A stretch of 33,915 bases of DNA from DASPJL01 sp035628645. Lineage in GTDB: Bacteria; Bacteroidota; Bacteroidia; Cytophagales; Cyclobacteriaceae. The stretch covers positions 1 through 33,915 of the forward strand of contig DASPJL010000002.1 of the NCBI GenBank assembly GCA_035628645.1, written 5' to 3'. The notes under the pieces were generated by a model. That model did not search any database, had not been told where the DNA came from, and worked only from the letters and a program-made list of their open reading frames with translations. The position numbers and the translations under genes are program-made. The number at the start of each line of letters is the position of its first letter. Position 1 is the stretch's first letter. Shown here piece by piece: positions 24,756 to 33,792 of the stretch.

Positions 24756-25117
24756 ATTTTTTGGATTGTTTTTGTTTGAGTTGCATCAAAGAAAATACTA
24801 TGCCAAAACAAGTCAAAAACAGTGCTTGTATAATATAAATTTTATCCAAGAATAAACCATCATTTACCTCGTTACCTCTTTTCGCCAAATTGAAAAAGTA
24901 CTAGAATTATTCATGTAAAAATCCCCTTTAATAGGGAAAGAAGGAGAATAAATGATCTTTCACATAATACAAATCTTTATTATCAGCAACAAATCCATTT
25001 CAACTCTATGCTGACATTCCGGATGCTGGGATAGAAGTGTCAGTAGTCTTTTAATTGGAAAATACACGATTTATTAAGTTATTGGAGTAATTATTTATTC
25101 ATGTGAAATATACCTAT
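24756..25117. other. 362-bp divergent intergenic region
   Basis: This AT-rich stretch lies between the barrel gene (minus) and the TPR gene (plus) and must carry both promoters. I found no exact TAnnTTTG box and no gene. Confidence 0.4.
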
Positions 25118-26038
25118 ATGAAATTCTACTTCTATTTAATTCTTTGCTCATTTTTTCTAGCTTGTTCTACATCTGCTCAGGATAACACAAAGCCAATGTA
25201 TGGAGAGGTCATTAAAAGCGACGAATACAAAAAGGTTGACGATGACTTTAAGAAAGAGTCTTTAAAACAATTTAAAACCCTGGATAGTGCAGTTTCTGTT
25301 TATACTGATTATGGGTGGAGGTATTTTTATAATAACGATTTGAACACCGCAATGAAGCGATTTAACCAAGCCTGGTTATTAGACCCTGAATTTCCTGATC
25401 CCTATTTTGGGTTTGCTTCACTTTTGGAAATGCAGAAGAAGCAAACAGAAGCGAAACGATTTTATGCAATAGCCTTGGAAAAAGATAAAACTAAAGAAAG
25501 GGCTGAAACTTGTTACGAAAGGATTGCGCATTGTAAGGAGCAATTAGGGGATCAGCTTGGAACATTGGAAGCTTATAAGAAAATTGCCATAATTAATAAC
25601 AATAATGTCGTTGCCTTCACCAAAATAGGATACTTTGAAAAAGACAATAATGAGGCAATGAAGGCTTTTGCGAGAGCAATCGAACTTGACCCAAAAGATC
25701 CGGTTACTTACAATAACAGAGGTTGGCGAATGCAATTAAACCGCGATTTTGTTAAAGCCATTGCTGATTATACTAAAGCTATTGAATTAGACGACAAGTA
25801 TATAGGGGCTTATGTAAACAGGGGAATAAGTAAAATGAACCTTGGAGACTTCAAAGGAGCAAAAGAAGATTTTGAACTTTCTGCAAAACTTGATCCGAAA
25901 GCGGGAGAACTCAGAAGATTTGTAGGGCTCGCCAAATTAAATTTAAATGATAAAACCGGAGCTTGTAAAGATTTTGAAGCTGCAAAAAAGTTAGGAGATC
26001 CGCAGATAGAGGAAATTATTAGGCAAAACTGTAATTGA
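25118..26038 (+). CDS. TPR-repeat lipoprotein
   Basis: 306 residues from the ATG at 25118, chosen because MKFYFYLILCSFFLAC is a lipoprotein signal (Cys16); a GTG at 25103 would add five residues. About six tetratricopeptide repeats follow, for example TDYGWRYFYNNDLNTAMKRF, DPYFGFASLLEMQKKQTEAK, VTYNNRGWRMQLNRDFVKAI and GAYVNRGISKMNLGDFKGAK. TPRs form a superhelical scaffold for protein binding. As a lipoprotein it would act in the periplasm or at the outer membrane, perhaps in a secretion or envelope complex. Partner unknown. Confidence 0.85.
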   Translation: MKFYFYLILCSFFLACSTSAQDNTKPMYGEVIKSDEYKKVDDDFKKESLKQFKTLDSAVSVYTDYGWRYFYNNDLNTAMKRFNQAWLLDPEFPDPYFGFASLLEMQKKQTEAKRFYAIALEKDKTKERAETCYERIAHCKEQLGDQLGTLEAYKKIAIINNNNVVAFTKIGYFEKDNNEAMKAFARAIELDPKDPVTYNNRGWRMQLNRDFVKAIADYTKAIELDDKYIGAYVNRGISKMNLGDFKGAKEDFELSAKLDPKAGELRRFVGLAKLNLNDKTGACKDFEAAKKLGDPQIEEIIRQNCN

Positions 26039-26114
26039 TTTTGCTTCTTTAGAGGCATGACTTTAAAAAGCTTTTGCAATTGACCGAGTCACCGGCTCTG
26101 CTTTTATGGAAATA

Positions 26115-26139
26115 TTGCAAGTCAGAAAAAGACTTGCGA
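26115..26139. terminator. Hairpin after the TPR gene
   Basis: GCAAGTC and GACTTGC pair perfectly around AGAAAAA, and the stem extends by a wobble and an A-T pair to 9 bp. No T tract follows. It lies 78 bp past the TPR stop and 80 bp before the next start. Confidence 0.35.
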
Positions 26140-26218
26140 TACAAGAGGGACTAGTATAAACTTGTATTATTTGATATTTACTATTTATTTAAACTTTTAA
26201 ACCTTTCTGTCAAGATCA

Positions 26219-26962
26219 ATGAACATCAGGAATTCTTTAATTATTCTGTTTTTATCCCTTTCTACGCTTTGTAGAGCACAAGATTCTATTTCAATTAGTA
26301 TTGAAAATCCTCAGCCCAGAGTAGAGGAGAAAGTGGTGTTAAGCATAGATTTACAGTTTTTAACAAAAAGAATAGCAGAAAAACTAGGAAGTAAAATAAC
26401 ATTAACAAATATAAATAGTATTCATGGGATAGAATCTACTGATTTTGATCGGATAATTACCTTTCACGAACCGGGAGATTACATAGTAGGGCCGTTTTTA
26501 TTTAATATAGACGGAAAACAATATCTGTCAAATGCAATTAAAGTTCAGGTTATAGAAAAACTGCCAGTTCAGGAAGGAATTTGGGTGAGATATATCGAAA
26601 CGGGTGGTGAAAGAATGATCATTGTAGAACAGATGATCAATAATAAATCTGATTATAAGAAAACCAAAAAGGGCTATTCTATGACGATGGGAGGAGTAAA
26701 GGGAGACGAGGAATTTGCCGAACTAATGGAGGAGAGTTATAAAGGGTATAAGATTATCTCTTCCAGTTCCAATTCTTCTACTGTAAGAGAGGAGGGTAAA
26801 GATTTATTTACTCCTGGATTTTCCTACAGGTTTAAAAGCTATGGTTTAGAATTATTGCCGGATTATCAAGGACCGATAATCATCAGTGAAAAAGACTTTC
26901 AAAATTTTCCTTCAAAGTACAAAATGACTCCTATTAAGATTGAAAAGGTTATCCATAATTAA
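26219..26962 (+). CDS. Secreted protein with BatD-like N-terminal domain
   Basis: 247 residues. A signal peptide (1-20, CRA|Q) is followed by an Ig-like region with IENPQPRVEEKVVLSIDLQF and FHEPGDYIVGPFLFNIDGKQYLSNAIKVQVI (split here: FHEPGDYIVGPF, then DGKQYLSNAIKVQVIEKL). These match the style of BatD N-terminal domains, where a GxYxI/VxP...DGKxYxSNxIxVxV phrase recurs. The remainder (~120-247) is not recognised and there is no C-terminal TM helix as in true BatD. Genes batA-batE are absent here. Likely periplasmic; function unknown. Confidence 0.6.
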   Translation: MNIRNSLIILFLSLSTLCRAQDSISISIENPQPRVEEKVVLSIDLQFLTKRIAEKLGSKITLTNINSIHGIESTDFDRIITFHEPGDYIVGPFLFNIDGKQYLSNAIKVQVIEKLPVQEGIWVRYIETGGERMIIVEQMINNKSDYKKTKKGYSMTMGGVKGDEEFAELMEESYKGYKIISSSSNSSTVREEGKDLFTPGFSYRFKSYGLELLPDYQGPIIISEKDFQNFPSKYKMTPIKIEKVIHN

Positions 26963-27137
26963 TGTTGAAAAGAGTGTATTAAATTTTTATAAATTTCTTC
27001 ATTCCACAATCTTCAAAAGCTGTCTGTAATTCCCCTTTAAGACCGGCAATTAATGACTAGGAAGTACTTTAGTCTTATTCTGTTTACGATTCCCTCTTAG
27101 GAGGCAGTGCTTTGAATTTCGGAAAGATAACGATCAG

Positions 27138-27653
27138 CTATTTAGCCATTTTTCCCGCCTGTTGTTGCTCATACGTGGGGCCATATATGCTTGGCACAAT
27201 ATTGCCGGTCGAACGAAGATAGACCATCATCTCGCCGCGATGGTGATAAATGTGATTGAAGAGAAAACTGCGCGTAACTATAACACGCGGAAGTGGACCG
27301 AGAACGGTATTTTCGCCGGATTTCATCGTCCAGGTGGTTTGCAGACTTTCTTCAGTAACAGTCTTCAGCGCTGCTCTTGCTTTTTCAACATTTTGCTCAA
27401 ATAAAACAAGTGTAGCCTGAATATCATCAGGATCGCCACGGTACAGGTTATCAGCCGCCAGATCGTAAACATCTCTAGTAAGCGCTCCCACATACCAGTA
27501 GTAAATGGTAGCAATATGTTGTGCCAGTTGCCCCATTGTCCAGGAAATTGGCGAAGGCTTAAAGTTAATGTCTTTTGCCGGCACAGCCTGAAGTAATTTC
27601 CTCGTGCTGTTCACTTCATGTTCAAACTCCTGTAATAATGCCTGTACTATCAT
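27138..27653 (-). CDS. DinB-fold putative metal-dependent protein
   Basis: 171 residues matching the DinB/YfiT four-helix family: an EFEHEVNSTRKLLQAVP helix, WTMGQLAQHIATIYYWYVGAL, and VTRSFLFNHIYHHRGEMMVYLR. The expected metal triad is His46, His134 and His138. DinB-like proteins include thiol-dependent transferases (bacillithiol or mycothiol), but most have no known substrate. It is a single cytoplasmic gene with an AT-rich leader, convergent with the BatD-like gene. Confidence 0.85.
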   Translation of the reverse strand: MIVQALLQEFEHEVNSTRKLLQAVPAKDINFKPSPISWTMGQLAQHIATIYYWYVGALTRDVYDLAADNLYRGDPDDIQATLVLFEQNVEKARAALKTVTEESLQTTWTMKSGENTVLGPLPRVIVTRSFLFNHIYHHRGEMMVYLRSTGNIVPSIYGPTYEQQQAGKMAK

Positions 27654-27769
27654 AGTATAATTTTTTATGAAGTTAATTCATGGGATATAATCTGTCAACG
27701 TAAACAATATGTTTTGCTTTCGACGGTGATTTGCTAATAAACCAAACGGAAGACTTTGGCCATCAAAAA

Positions 27770-27807
27770 ACATAAAAAGGGAGGACCTAGACAAGAACCT
27801 CCCTTTT
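27770..27807 (-). terminator. Rho-independent terminator after the GH30 gene
   Basis: AAAAGGGAGG and CCTCCCTTTT form a 10-bp stem with a 13-nt loop; on the minus strand a T5 tract completes it. It lies 18 bp past the stop. It resembles the terminator of the GH16 gene (AAGGAGG core), in line with related origin. Confidence 0.85.
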
Positions 27808-27824
27808 GAAAAATCTTCACTTCT

Positions 27825-29906
27825 CTATTTAACCAGGAGCTTTTTGGTGGTAAATCCTCCTGCGGTTTTTATGGATACAAGGTAGAATCCGCTTGAAAGA
27901 TTTTCTATATTTTTCCTGCCCTTTACCATTCCATTAAATAATTCTGCACCCTCAGCAGTGGACAGAGATACTAATGCCTCGCCCTCCACCTCAATGGTTA
28001 CGCTTCCAAAGGATGGATTTGGGAATATTTTAATGCCAGACATTTCAGCTTCCTCCTCCCGCACGCCCATCCTGGCGGCAGAAACCTGGGTAAACCTCCA
28101 CTTTTGATTGTTTCCGTTTACATAGTCCCATTGGTGAATGTTCGCGCCATTTGCCGTTGATACGTTTGCGACATCTGCGGCTTTGCCGCTATGCACAGAT
28201 ATAATCCTGTAAGTACCGTCTCCATTAGAAATAATTTGCCATTTTTGGTTAGCGCCTCCTACGTAATCCCATTGATGGAGATTACCACCATTGGCAGTCG
28301 ATACGTCGGCTACATCCAGGCACTTTCCGCTGTTAATGTTGATAAAATTATATGCACCTCCGCCTACGTCTGTAACTCTCCACTTTTGGCTGTTTCCGCC
28401 TACATAGTCCCACTGCTGCACGTTACCACCATTTGCGGTTGAAAAGTTAGAAACTTCCATGGCTTTGTTGCTGTGGACATTAATCACACTGTACGTGGCG
28501 CCTGATACTATTCCCGATGGAGGGGGAGGAGTTGAGCCGTTAGCCCATTTGAAGGTTACTACACTGCTTCCTTCAAGGGTGTGCGTAAAGGAAGCATTGT
28601 TCCAAACCATCCTGAAGGTAATAGAAGATCCGCTGTTATTTAAGACCACCACCGCTTTGGTTCCGTCTGAATTTCTGAAGGCGGTAGTGATTAAATTTCC
28701 ATGATTGCTTGAGGCGCCTATACGAACCGCGTTTGGTCTTACAGCTTTAGAGAAATGACCGATGATATAGTAACCCTGATTTCTGGTTACAGAATTACCA
28801 CTTATAGTAACAGCACCTTTACAATCGGTACATCCTCCGGCTGTATGAGGTCCCCAATTTGGATCGGTTGCCAGGTTCCATCCCATGGCTGTTCTCGACC
28901 AATTGTTCATAGAACCAATTGTTACATTTTGTGTATGCCATACCAGATCTCCTGAAAAGCTGCCGCCAGCTCCGGTATACTGTTCCGTGAAATATACATT
29001 TTTACCTGTATTGTTTCTGAACGTTGTTAAAGCAGAAATACTTCCTGCATAAAGATGAAAAGCTGCACCATCTACATAAGAACTGTTATTTGCCACATAA
29101 GTAGGATGGTCTACATTGTCGCAGTTGTGGTCGTATGCAATAATTTTACAGTTGTAACCGGCGCCTCTTAATTTTGGTCCAATGTAATCGTTGATTAATC
29201 CAAGTTCATTTTCCCTGGTCAAAGTCATGCTTGGCGTATTGTATGGATTAAGAGGTTCATTTTGCGGTGTTATTGCCCAGATGTTTATTCCCTGAGCTTT
29301 CATCGCATTGAAATAGTCTAGCCAATATTGTCCGTAGCTCTCATAGTTCTCCGCTTTAAGGCTACCGCCAGTGAATGATCCGTTGGTTTTCATCCACATT
29401 GGAGCAGACCATGGCGTTGCAAGAACCTTTACGTTTGGATTGATGGCAATGATTTTCTTCAGGATAGGAATAGTATAGGTCAAATCCGGACCGGCAAGAC
29501 TGAAAGAAGCTCCATCCCTATAGGAAAAAGCATAGTCGCTCATATCAGTAGCCCCGATACCAATACGAACCACAGAATATCCTAATCCTCCTGATTCGTA
29601 TAACTCATTTAAAAGATTATTCTGCTGTGTAGCCCCCATTGCAGCTATTACCTTCGCACTGCCTTGGGTTAAAGTAAATCCGTAACCATCAATAGATTGG
29701 TAAGTGGTTCCTTCATTTACAGTGATGGTTGTACCTGAACCGCTATTTGCGCCAAAAGTTGCGCTTCCTTGTGCCATTCTCGCCGAACCATTGCCTACCG
29801 TTTTCCAGGATGTGACAGTTTGGGAGTTCACAAATTGAACGGACATACTGAACATTAACAATGTACAGCAAATGATTTGTAATAAGGGTTTGTAATTTTT
29901 TTTCAT
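27825..29906 (-). CDS. GH30 glycosidase with ricin-type lectin domain and T9SS tail
   Basis: 693 residues from the ATG at 29906, chosen because MKKNYKPLLQIICCTLLMFS...FVNS|Q is a signal peptide; the frame is open to 29945. The GH30 barrel (~55-390) shows the YQSIDGYGFTLT start, ATPWSAPMWMKTNG, the acid/base in AITPQNEPLNPY (Glu217) and the nucleophile in VYFTEQYT (Glu308), followed by the side beta-domain to ~455. A short PPPPS linker joins a three-fold ricin B domain (~465-608) and a T9SS tail (IKIFPNPSFGS to KKLLVK). GH30 enzymes of this type are mostly beta-1,6-glucanases or glucosylceramidase-like. Beta-1,6-glucan of fungal walls or laminarin branches is a plausible substrate. Confidence 0.9.
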   Translation of the reverse strand: MKKNYKPLLQIICCTLLMFSMSVQFVNSQTVTSWKTVGNGSARMAQGSATFGANSGSGTTITVNEGTTYQSIDGYGFTLTQGSAKVIAAMGATQQNNLLNELYESGGLGYSVVRIGIGATDMSDYAFSYRDGASFSLAGPDLTYTIPILKKIIAINPNVKVLATPWSAPMWMKTNGSFTGGSLKAENYESYGQYWLDYFNAMKAQGINIWAITPQNEPLNPYNTPSMTLTRENELGLINDYIGPKLRGAGYNCKIIAYDHNCDNVDHPTYVANNSSYVDGAAFHLYAGSISALTTFRNNTGKNVYFTEQYTGAGGSFSGDLVWHTQNVTIGSMNNWSRTAMGWNLATDPNWGPHTAGGCTDCKGAVTISGNSVTRNQGYYIIGHFSKAVRPNAVRIGASSNHGNLITTAFRNSDGTKAVVVLNNSGSSITFRMVWNNASFTHTLEGSSVVTFKWANGSTPPPPSGIVSGATYSVINVHSNKAMEVSNFSTANGGNVQQWDYVGGNSQKWRVTDVGGGAYNFININSGKCLDVADVSTANGGNLHQWDYVGGANQKWQIISNGDGTYRIISVHSGKAADVANVSTANGANIHQWDYVNGNNQKWRFTQVSAARMGVREEEAEMSGIKIFPNPSFGSVTIEVEGEALVSLSTAEGAELFNGMVKGRKNIENLSSGFYLVSIKTAGGFTTKKLLVK
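28083..28514 (-). repeat. Ricin-lectin module shared with the GH16 gene, copy 2
   Basis: Encodes ~144 residues about 80% identical to those at 20022-20453, from GIVSG to KWRFTQ. The catalytic domains on the N-terminal side are unrelated, so only the lectin module was shared. Confidence 0.85.
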
Positions 29907-29917
29907 GCTTAATAGAT

Positions 29918-29928
29918 TTAGGGTTAAT
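29918..29928 (-). promoter_or_regulatory. ATTAACCCTAA element before the GH30 start
   Basis: Same 11-mer and nearly the same distance from the ATG as in the GH16 gene. The flanks differ (AAATC here, AATAT there after ATTAACCCT), so the identity is limited to the core. Confidence 0.45.
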
Positions 29929-29945
29929 GACATATGGATTTCCAT

Positions 29946-30588
29946 ACGCTTAAGAAAATCTACGCTTTTGTTTTATTATAGCTATCGAATCAGAAATAAA
30001 TCGAGTTGAAAATTTGAAAAGAGGTGGTAGTTAGATTGAATAATTTATCGCTTCAGGAACAATTTCAACCTATTGATAATCAAGACATATTCCTCTTGGT
30101 TGAAGTTCTTTTTCCCAACCAACTACCAGAAATTTAATTTTTTCCTCTACCGAGGTTGTCACCATTACAAAACACCTCCTCCGCTGTTGATGTTCCGCCT
30201 CTCACTTATTGTATCATGACCAATTTCCCGACAAAAAGGTCTTGACCAGATTATAGGGTTACCAATCGGCTATCTCTTCATAAACTCGATAACTAAATGT
30301 CTAAAAAATGAGCCAGAAGCCATATCCATCTCAATCCTGTAAGAGTAGTATTATCTATAAAAAGAAGAGAGTGTTAATAAATTGGACAGGGGTAATACAA
30401 AGATTTAAAAAAACTCCTCTACCGTGGTTTGTTCTTATGCAAAACACTTCCCTATGCTTCAATCTTTCTTTTAAAATCACCAAACCTTCTTGGTTTTGAA
30501 TAATTTTATTTATTTGATTCTCTTTATTTTAGCATTTTTATATTTTTCTTAACTGTCAGAATTTAAAACGTTTACCTCCATTTTTTAT
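29946..30588. other. 643-bp intergenic region with diverged repeats
   Basis: Two related ~37-bp blocks occur at 30144-30180 and 30415-30451 (both CCTCTACCG-x-GGTT ... CAAAACAC-x-TCC). A 31-residue minus-strand frame (30165-30070, MVTTSVEEKIKFLVVGW...) has an AGGAGG 9 bases upstream of its ATG but no recognised family. The region also carries both flanking promoters. It looks like decayed sequence rather than a working gene. Confidence 0.35.
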
Positions 30589-33552
30589 ATGAAAAACCAT
30601 TTACCCGTTATCCTGTTAGTTCTTTTGAACATTGTTTTTATTTCTTTCTATGTACACGCACAGGAAACATGTGCAGAATTTGGAACAGACGGAATCGCTA
30701 CCTCCCTGGAAAGTCACAAAACACATTTAAACGCAGTTACTGTTTTGCCAAACGGGAAAATAGTAGCCGTGGGATATTATGACGACAACTCGGATACAGA
30801 TTTTCTGGTTGCAAAGTACAATGCTAGTGGAAGTCCTGACCTTACCTTTTCACCTAACGGCATAAAGCTCTATGATGTATCAGACCACAAGGATGATGAG
30901 GCTTTATGTGTGTCTTTAGCATCAGACGGTAATATCCTGGTTGGAGGATTTGCCAATGGTTATGGTTCAATTATAAAAATCAATACTAGTGGTGCTTTAG
31001 TATCAGGTTTTGGCGCTGACGGCATTATAACCTATGACGTACTATACTCCTCCGTGGAAGAAATTCTAGTATCTCCTGGGGGAAATATTTATGGTTTAGG
31101 TAAAACCTTCCATACTGACAATATTGTGATCCGGAATTTAAAAATTCAGGCCTATACCAGTAATGGGGAATCTTTAACCACATTTGCTGAAAATGGAAAA
31201 TATAACAATTTGAACTTCCAGATCTGGCATGAATCTACAATTAAGGGTGTATTACAGTCGGATGAAAAAATTGTTGTTGCCGGAACAACTTTTGGCGCTA
31301 ATGCTTCACTCGACAAATGGACGATGTTGCGGTTAAATACTAACGGAACCATTGATACTGATTTTGGCACGGATGGACTTGTAGAAGATCCTGAAAACAC
31401 CACCACAAGAGTCAAGGACATTAAAATTGGTACAGATGGTTCAATTTATTTAGGAGGTTACACAGACGTGGATACCGATAATCCTTCCCAAGCTGTGGTT
31501 AAAAAATTTAAACCGGACGGCGCTTCTGATAATTCTTTTAACATGACAGGTTCAGCGTATCATTTATTAGCTGGAGGAAAATCATTGATTCATGCCATAA
31601 CCATCAATCCGGAGGGCAACGTATTTTTTGCCGGTTCTAAGGCCGATGACCTCGATATAAAAGATTTTTTAATCGCTTCCTTTAAACCAGACGGTGAGCA
31701 TGATTCAGATTTTGGAGTTCATACGGACAGGTTGCCGCTTACAGAAGGTGGAGAATTAACGGATATGGTAAGATTGGACGATGGAAGTTTTATCGTGTGT
31801 GGTTATGCCATAGGGCAAGACCGTCAATATGGTATCTTAAGGAAGTACAAAGCGGATGGTTCCATTGAACCTACATTCAATTCATCGGGCGCTTCATTCA
31901 TAAGGTATGCCTCCGATGGTGACGCTCAAAGTACGGCCGTGCAAAGTGATGGCAAAATCCTGGTTGCCGGTTCTTATCTCCAGAATGGCTCCAATACAGG
32001 ATTAGCTCTGGCAAGATTTGAATCTAACGGAAATCCGGACTATACTTTTGGCAATTATGGTTATGTTCGCCTTGATTTAACCGATCGACGAGAATTTGTA
32101 AAAGACTTGCACTTATACCCGGATGGTAAGTTTCTGCTAGCAGGTACATTAAACCACCCAACCTCTTTTGATGATTACTTAATCGCTAAATTCAATGCTG
32201 ACGGCACGTTGGATCAAAGCTTTGGAAATGGTGGTTATGTTAACAAACATGTTGGCGCTTATGGAAAGCACAATGATTTGAGTCAGATCGCTGTAGATGC
32301 GGAAGGTAGGATATTAATTGCAGGTGAGGCAAATTATCTGGGTGGATCATACGGCGATGCGACATTAATGAGGTTGTTACCCGATGGATCCACGGATGAT
32401 TCTTTTGGGGATAATGGTGTGGCGCATGTTACACTAACCGCCGTAAATGATATGTTTACGGATGTCGCAATAGCAACTGATGGTTCCATCTTCGCATCAG
32501 GTCATGGAACTGTTAATGTTGGTGCGGTAGTCATGAAATTTAAAGCAACAGGCGAAGTAGATTTGGATTTTGGGACAGATGGACAAGTATTTATCGATTG
32601 GGATGAAGAAACTATGACTTATTCCACCGATATCCTTATACAGCCTGATGGTAAACTTTTAGTAGGTTGTCTATACAAAGATAAGGGGGATATTTGGGAT
32701 GGACATGCCTTTGTTAAACGATTGCTGGCTGATGGACAAACGGATATCTCATTTGGAGATCAGGGAGTAGCAAAACCATCTTTGACGGGCGTTAATGACC
32801 AATCTTTAGATGGCATGTTACTTGGGGATGATGGCGTAATTTATGTTTCCGGTATTTATAAAAACCCGACGAGTACCTTTTACTTTTCACAAATAAAATC
32901 CGACGGTACAGAACACTCCGAATCTTTTACAACTAAAGATTTTGTTACCGAAGCAAATATTTCCATTAATGAAACGACGGGAAATGTGTATTCCGGAATT
33001 ACGCCAAAACAAGCAGGCGGGCTGGCTGTTGTATGTTTAGGCAAGGGCAGTGAAGAACCCGGTGAGGAACCAGACCCTTGTCTAGATGTCCCGGATCCTT
33101 ATATTTTTGATTTGGAAGATAAATTAAAAGTCACGGATGGAGATTCATTTCAATGGTATGCTGATGGAGAAATTATGGATGGAGAAACTGATCAAATCTT
33201 ATTTGATCCGCAGAACAATGTGGCGTATTCTGTAGAAGTGACAACAGGCGAATGCGTGAAAGTAACAGACGATTATTTGTATGAATTATTAGGGGTTGAA
33301 TCTGAACCTCGCAATTCCATACTCGTTTTTCCAAATCCCGCTAGGTCCATTCTTTACATAAAATCAAGTCGACTTTTAAGAAATACCTCATTAGAATTAT
33401 ACACAGCTCAAGGAGATCTGAAAAAATCTTTTAAGCATTTTGAAGGTTTTGAAGCCCAATTTTCATTATCAGGTTTGGCAAATGGATTCTATGTGGTAAA
33501 AATCCAATCTTCAGCTGGAAGTCAGATCCTTAAAATTTTTAAACAACCCTAA
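30589..33552 (+). CDS. Secreted delta-60-repeat propeller protein with T9SS tail
   Basis: 987 residues. A signal peptide (1-24, VHA|Q) is followed by about 12 delta-60 repeats of 50-60 residues (TIGR02608 type). Each has a D-x-x-FGxxG motif such as DTDFGTDGLV, DQSFGNGGYV, DLDFGTDGQV and DISFGDQGVA, then a VAVQxDGKILVAG-like strand (for example STAVQSDGKILVAGSY). These form beta-propeller blades. A Glu/Pro-rich spacer (EEPGEEPDPC) leads to an Ig-like segment and a T9SS sorting domain (ILVFPNPARS to LKIFKQP). No enzyme motif is visible; the domain is typical of large secreted Bacteroidota proteins of unknown role. The single ATG at 30589 is well placed. Confidence 0.88.
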   Translation: MKNHLPVILLVLLNIVFISFYVHAQETCAEFGTDGIATSLESHKTHLNAVTVLPNGKIVAVGYYDDNSDTDFLVAKYNASGSPDLTFSPNGIKLYDVSDHKDDEALCVSLASDGNILVGGFANGYGSIIKINTSGALVSGFGADGIITYDVLYSSVEEILVSPGGNIYGLGKTFHTDNIVIRNLKIQAYTSNGESLTTFAENGKYNNLNFQIWHESTIKGVLQSDEKIVVAGTTFGANASLDKWTMLRLNTNGTIDTDFGTDGLVEDPENTTTRVKDIKIGTDGSIYLGGYTDVDTDNPSQAVVKKFKPDGASDNSFNMTGSAYHLLAGGKSLIHAITINPEGNVFFAGSKADDLDIKDFLIASFKPDGEHDSDFGVHTDRLPLTEGGELTDMVRLDDGSFIVCGYAIGQDRQYGILRKYKADGSIEPTFNSSGASFIRYASDGDAQSTAVQSDGKILVAGSYLQNGSNTGLALARFESNGNPDYTFGNYGYVRLDLTDRREFVKDLHLYPDGKFLLAGTLNHPTSFDDYLIAKFNADGTLDQSFGNGGYVNKHVGAYGKHNDLSQIAVDAEGRILIAGEANYLGGSYGDATLMRLLPDGSTDDSFGDNGVAHVTLTAVNDMFTDVAIATDGSIFASGHGTVNVGAVVMKFKATGEVDLDFGTDGQVFIDWDEETMTYSTDILIQPDGKLLVGCLYKDKGDIWDGHAFVKRLLADGQTDISFGDQGVAKPSLTGVNDQSLDGMLLGDDGVIYVSGIYKNPTSTFYFSQIKSDGTEHSESFTTKDFVTEANISINETTGNVYSGITPKQAGGLAVVCLGKGSEEPGEEPDPCLDVPDPYIFDLEDKLKVTDGDSFQWYADGEIMDGETDQILFDPQNNVAYSVEVTTGECVKVTDDYLYELLGVESEPRNSILVFPNPARSILYIKSSRLLRNTSLELYTAQGDLKKSFKHFEGFEAQFSLSGLANGFYVVKIQSSAGSQILKIFKQP

Positions 33553-33571
33553 TAAATCAGAAAATCAGTTC

Positions 33572-33612
33572 TTCTATAATAAAGTCATATAGTCTATGGC
33601 TTTATTATAGAA
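33572..33612 (+). terminator. Hairpin terminator after the delta-60 gene
   Basis: TTCTATAATAAAG and CTTTATTATAGAA form a perfect 13-bp stem with a 15-nt loop, 20 bp past the stop. It is AT-rich and followed by TATTTTGG, a weak U tract. Confidence 0.65.
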
Positions 33613-33675
33613 TATTTTGGAAATGTATACTGCAAGCAATGGGAGGGAAAGGGTTTATAGATTAATAAAGGGGTC

Positions 33676-33728
33676 GAATGATCCTCCAAATAGTTTAAAA
33701 TTAGAGACCTTAAACAGAAGGATCATTC
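33676..33728. other. Two-part hairpin followed by an A10 run
   Basis: An outer stem GAATGATCCT/AGGATCATTC (10 bp) encloses an inner stem GTTTAA/TTAAAC (33693-33698 with 33710-33715). A run of ten A follows on the plus strand. Neither strand shows a T tract in terminator position. It could be a structured RNA, a terminator of unusual form, or the end of a small repeat element. Confidence 0.45.
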
Positions 33729-33792
33729 AAAAAAAAAATTTGATTTTTAAGAATAAATATGAAAAAGATACTCCCGTTAATTCTTTCGTCCC

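Noticed and set aside
30308..30499. 63-codon plus-strand frame
   Set aside because: Composition is unnatural and it includes one of the diverged repeat blocks; no signal or family.
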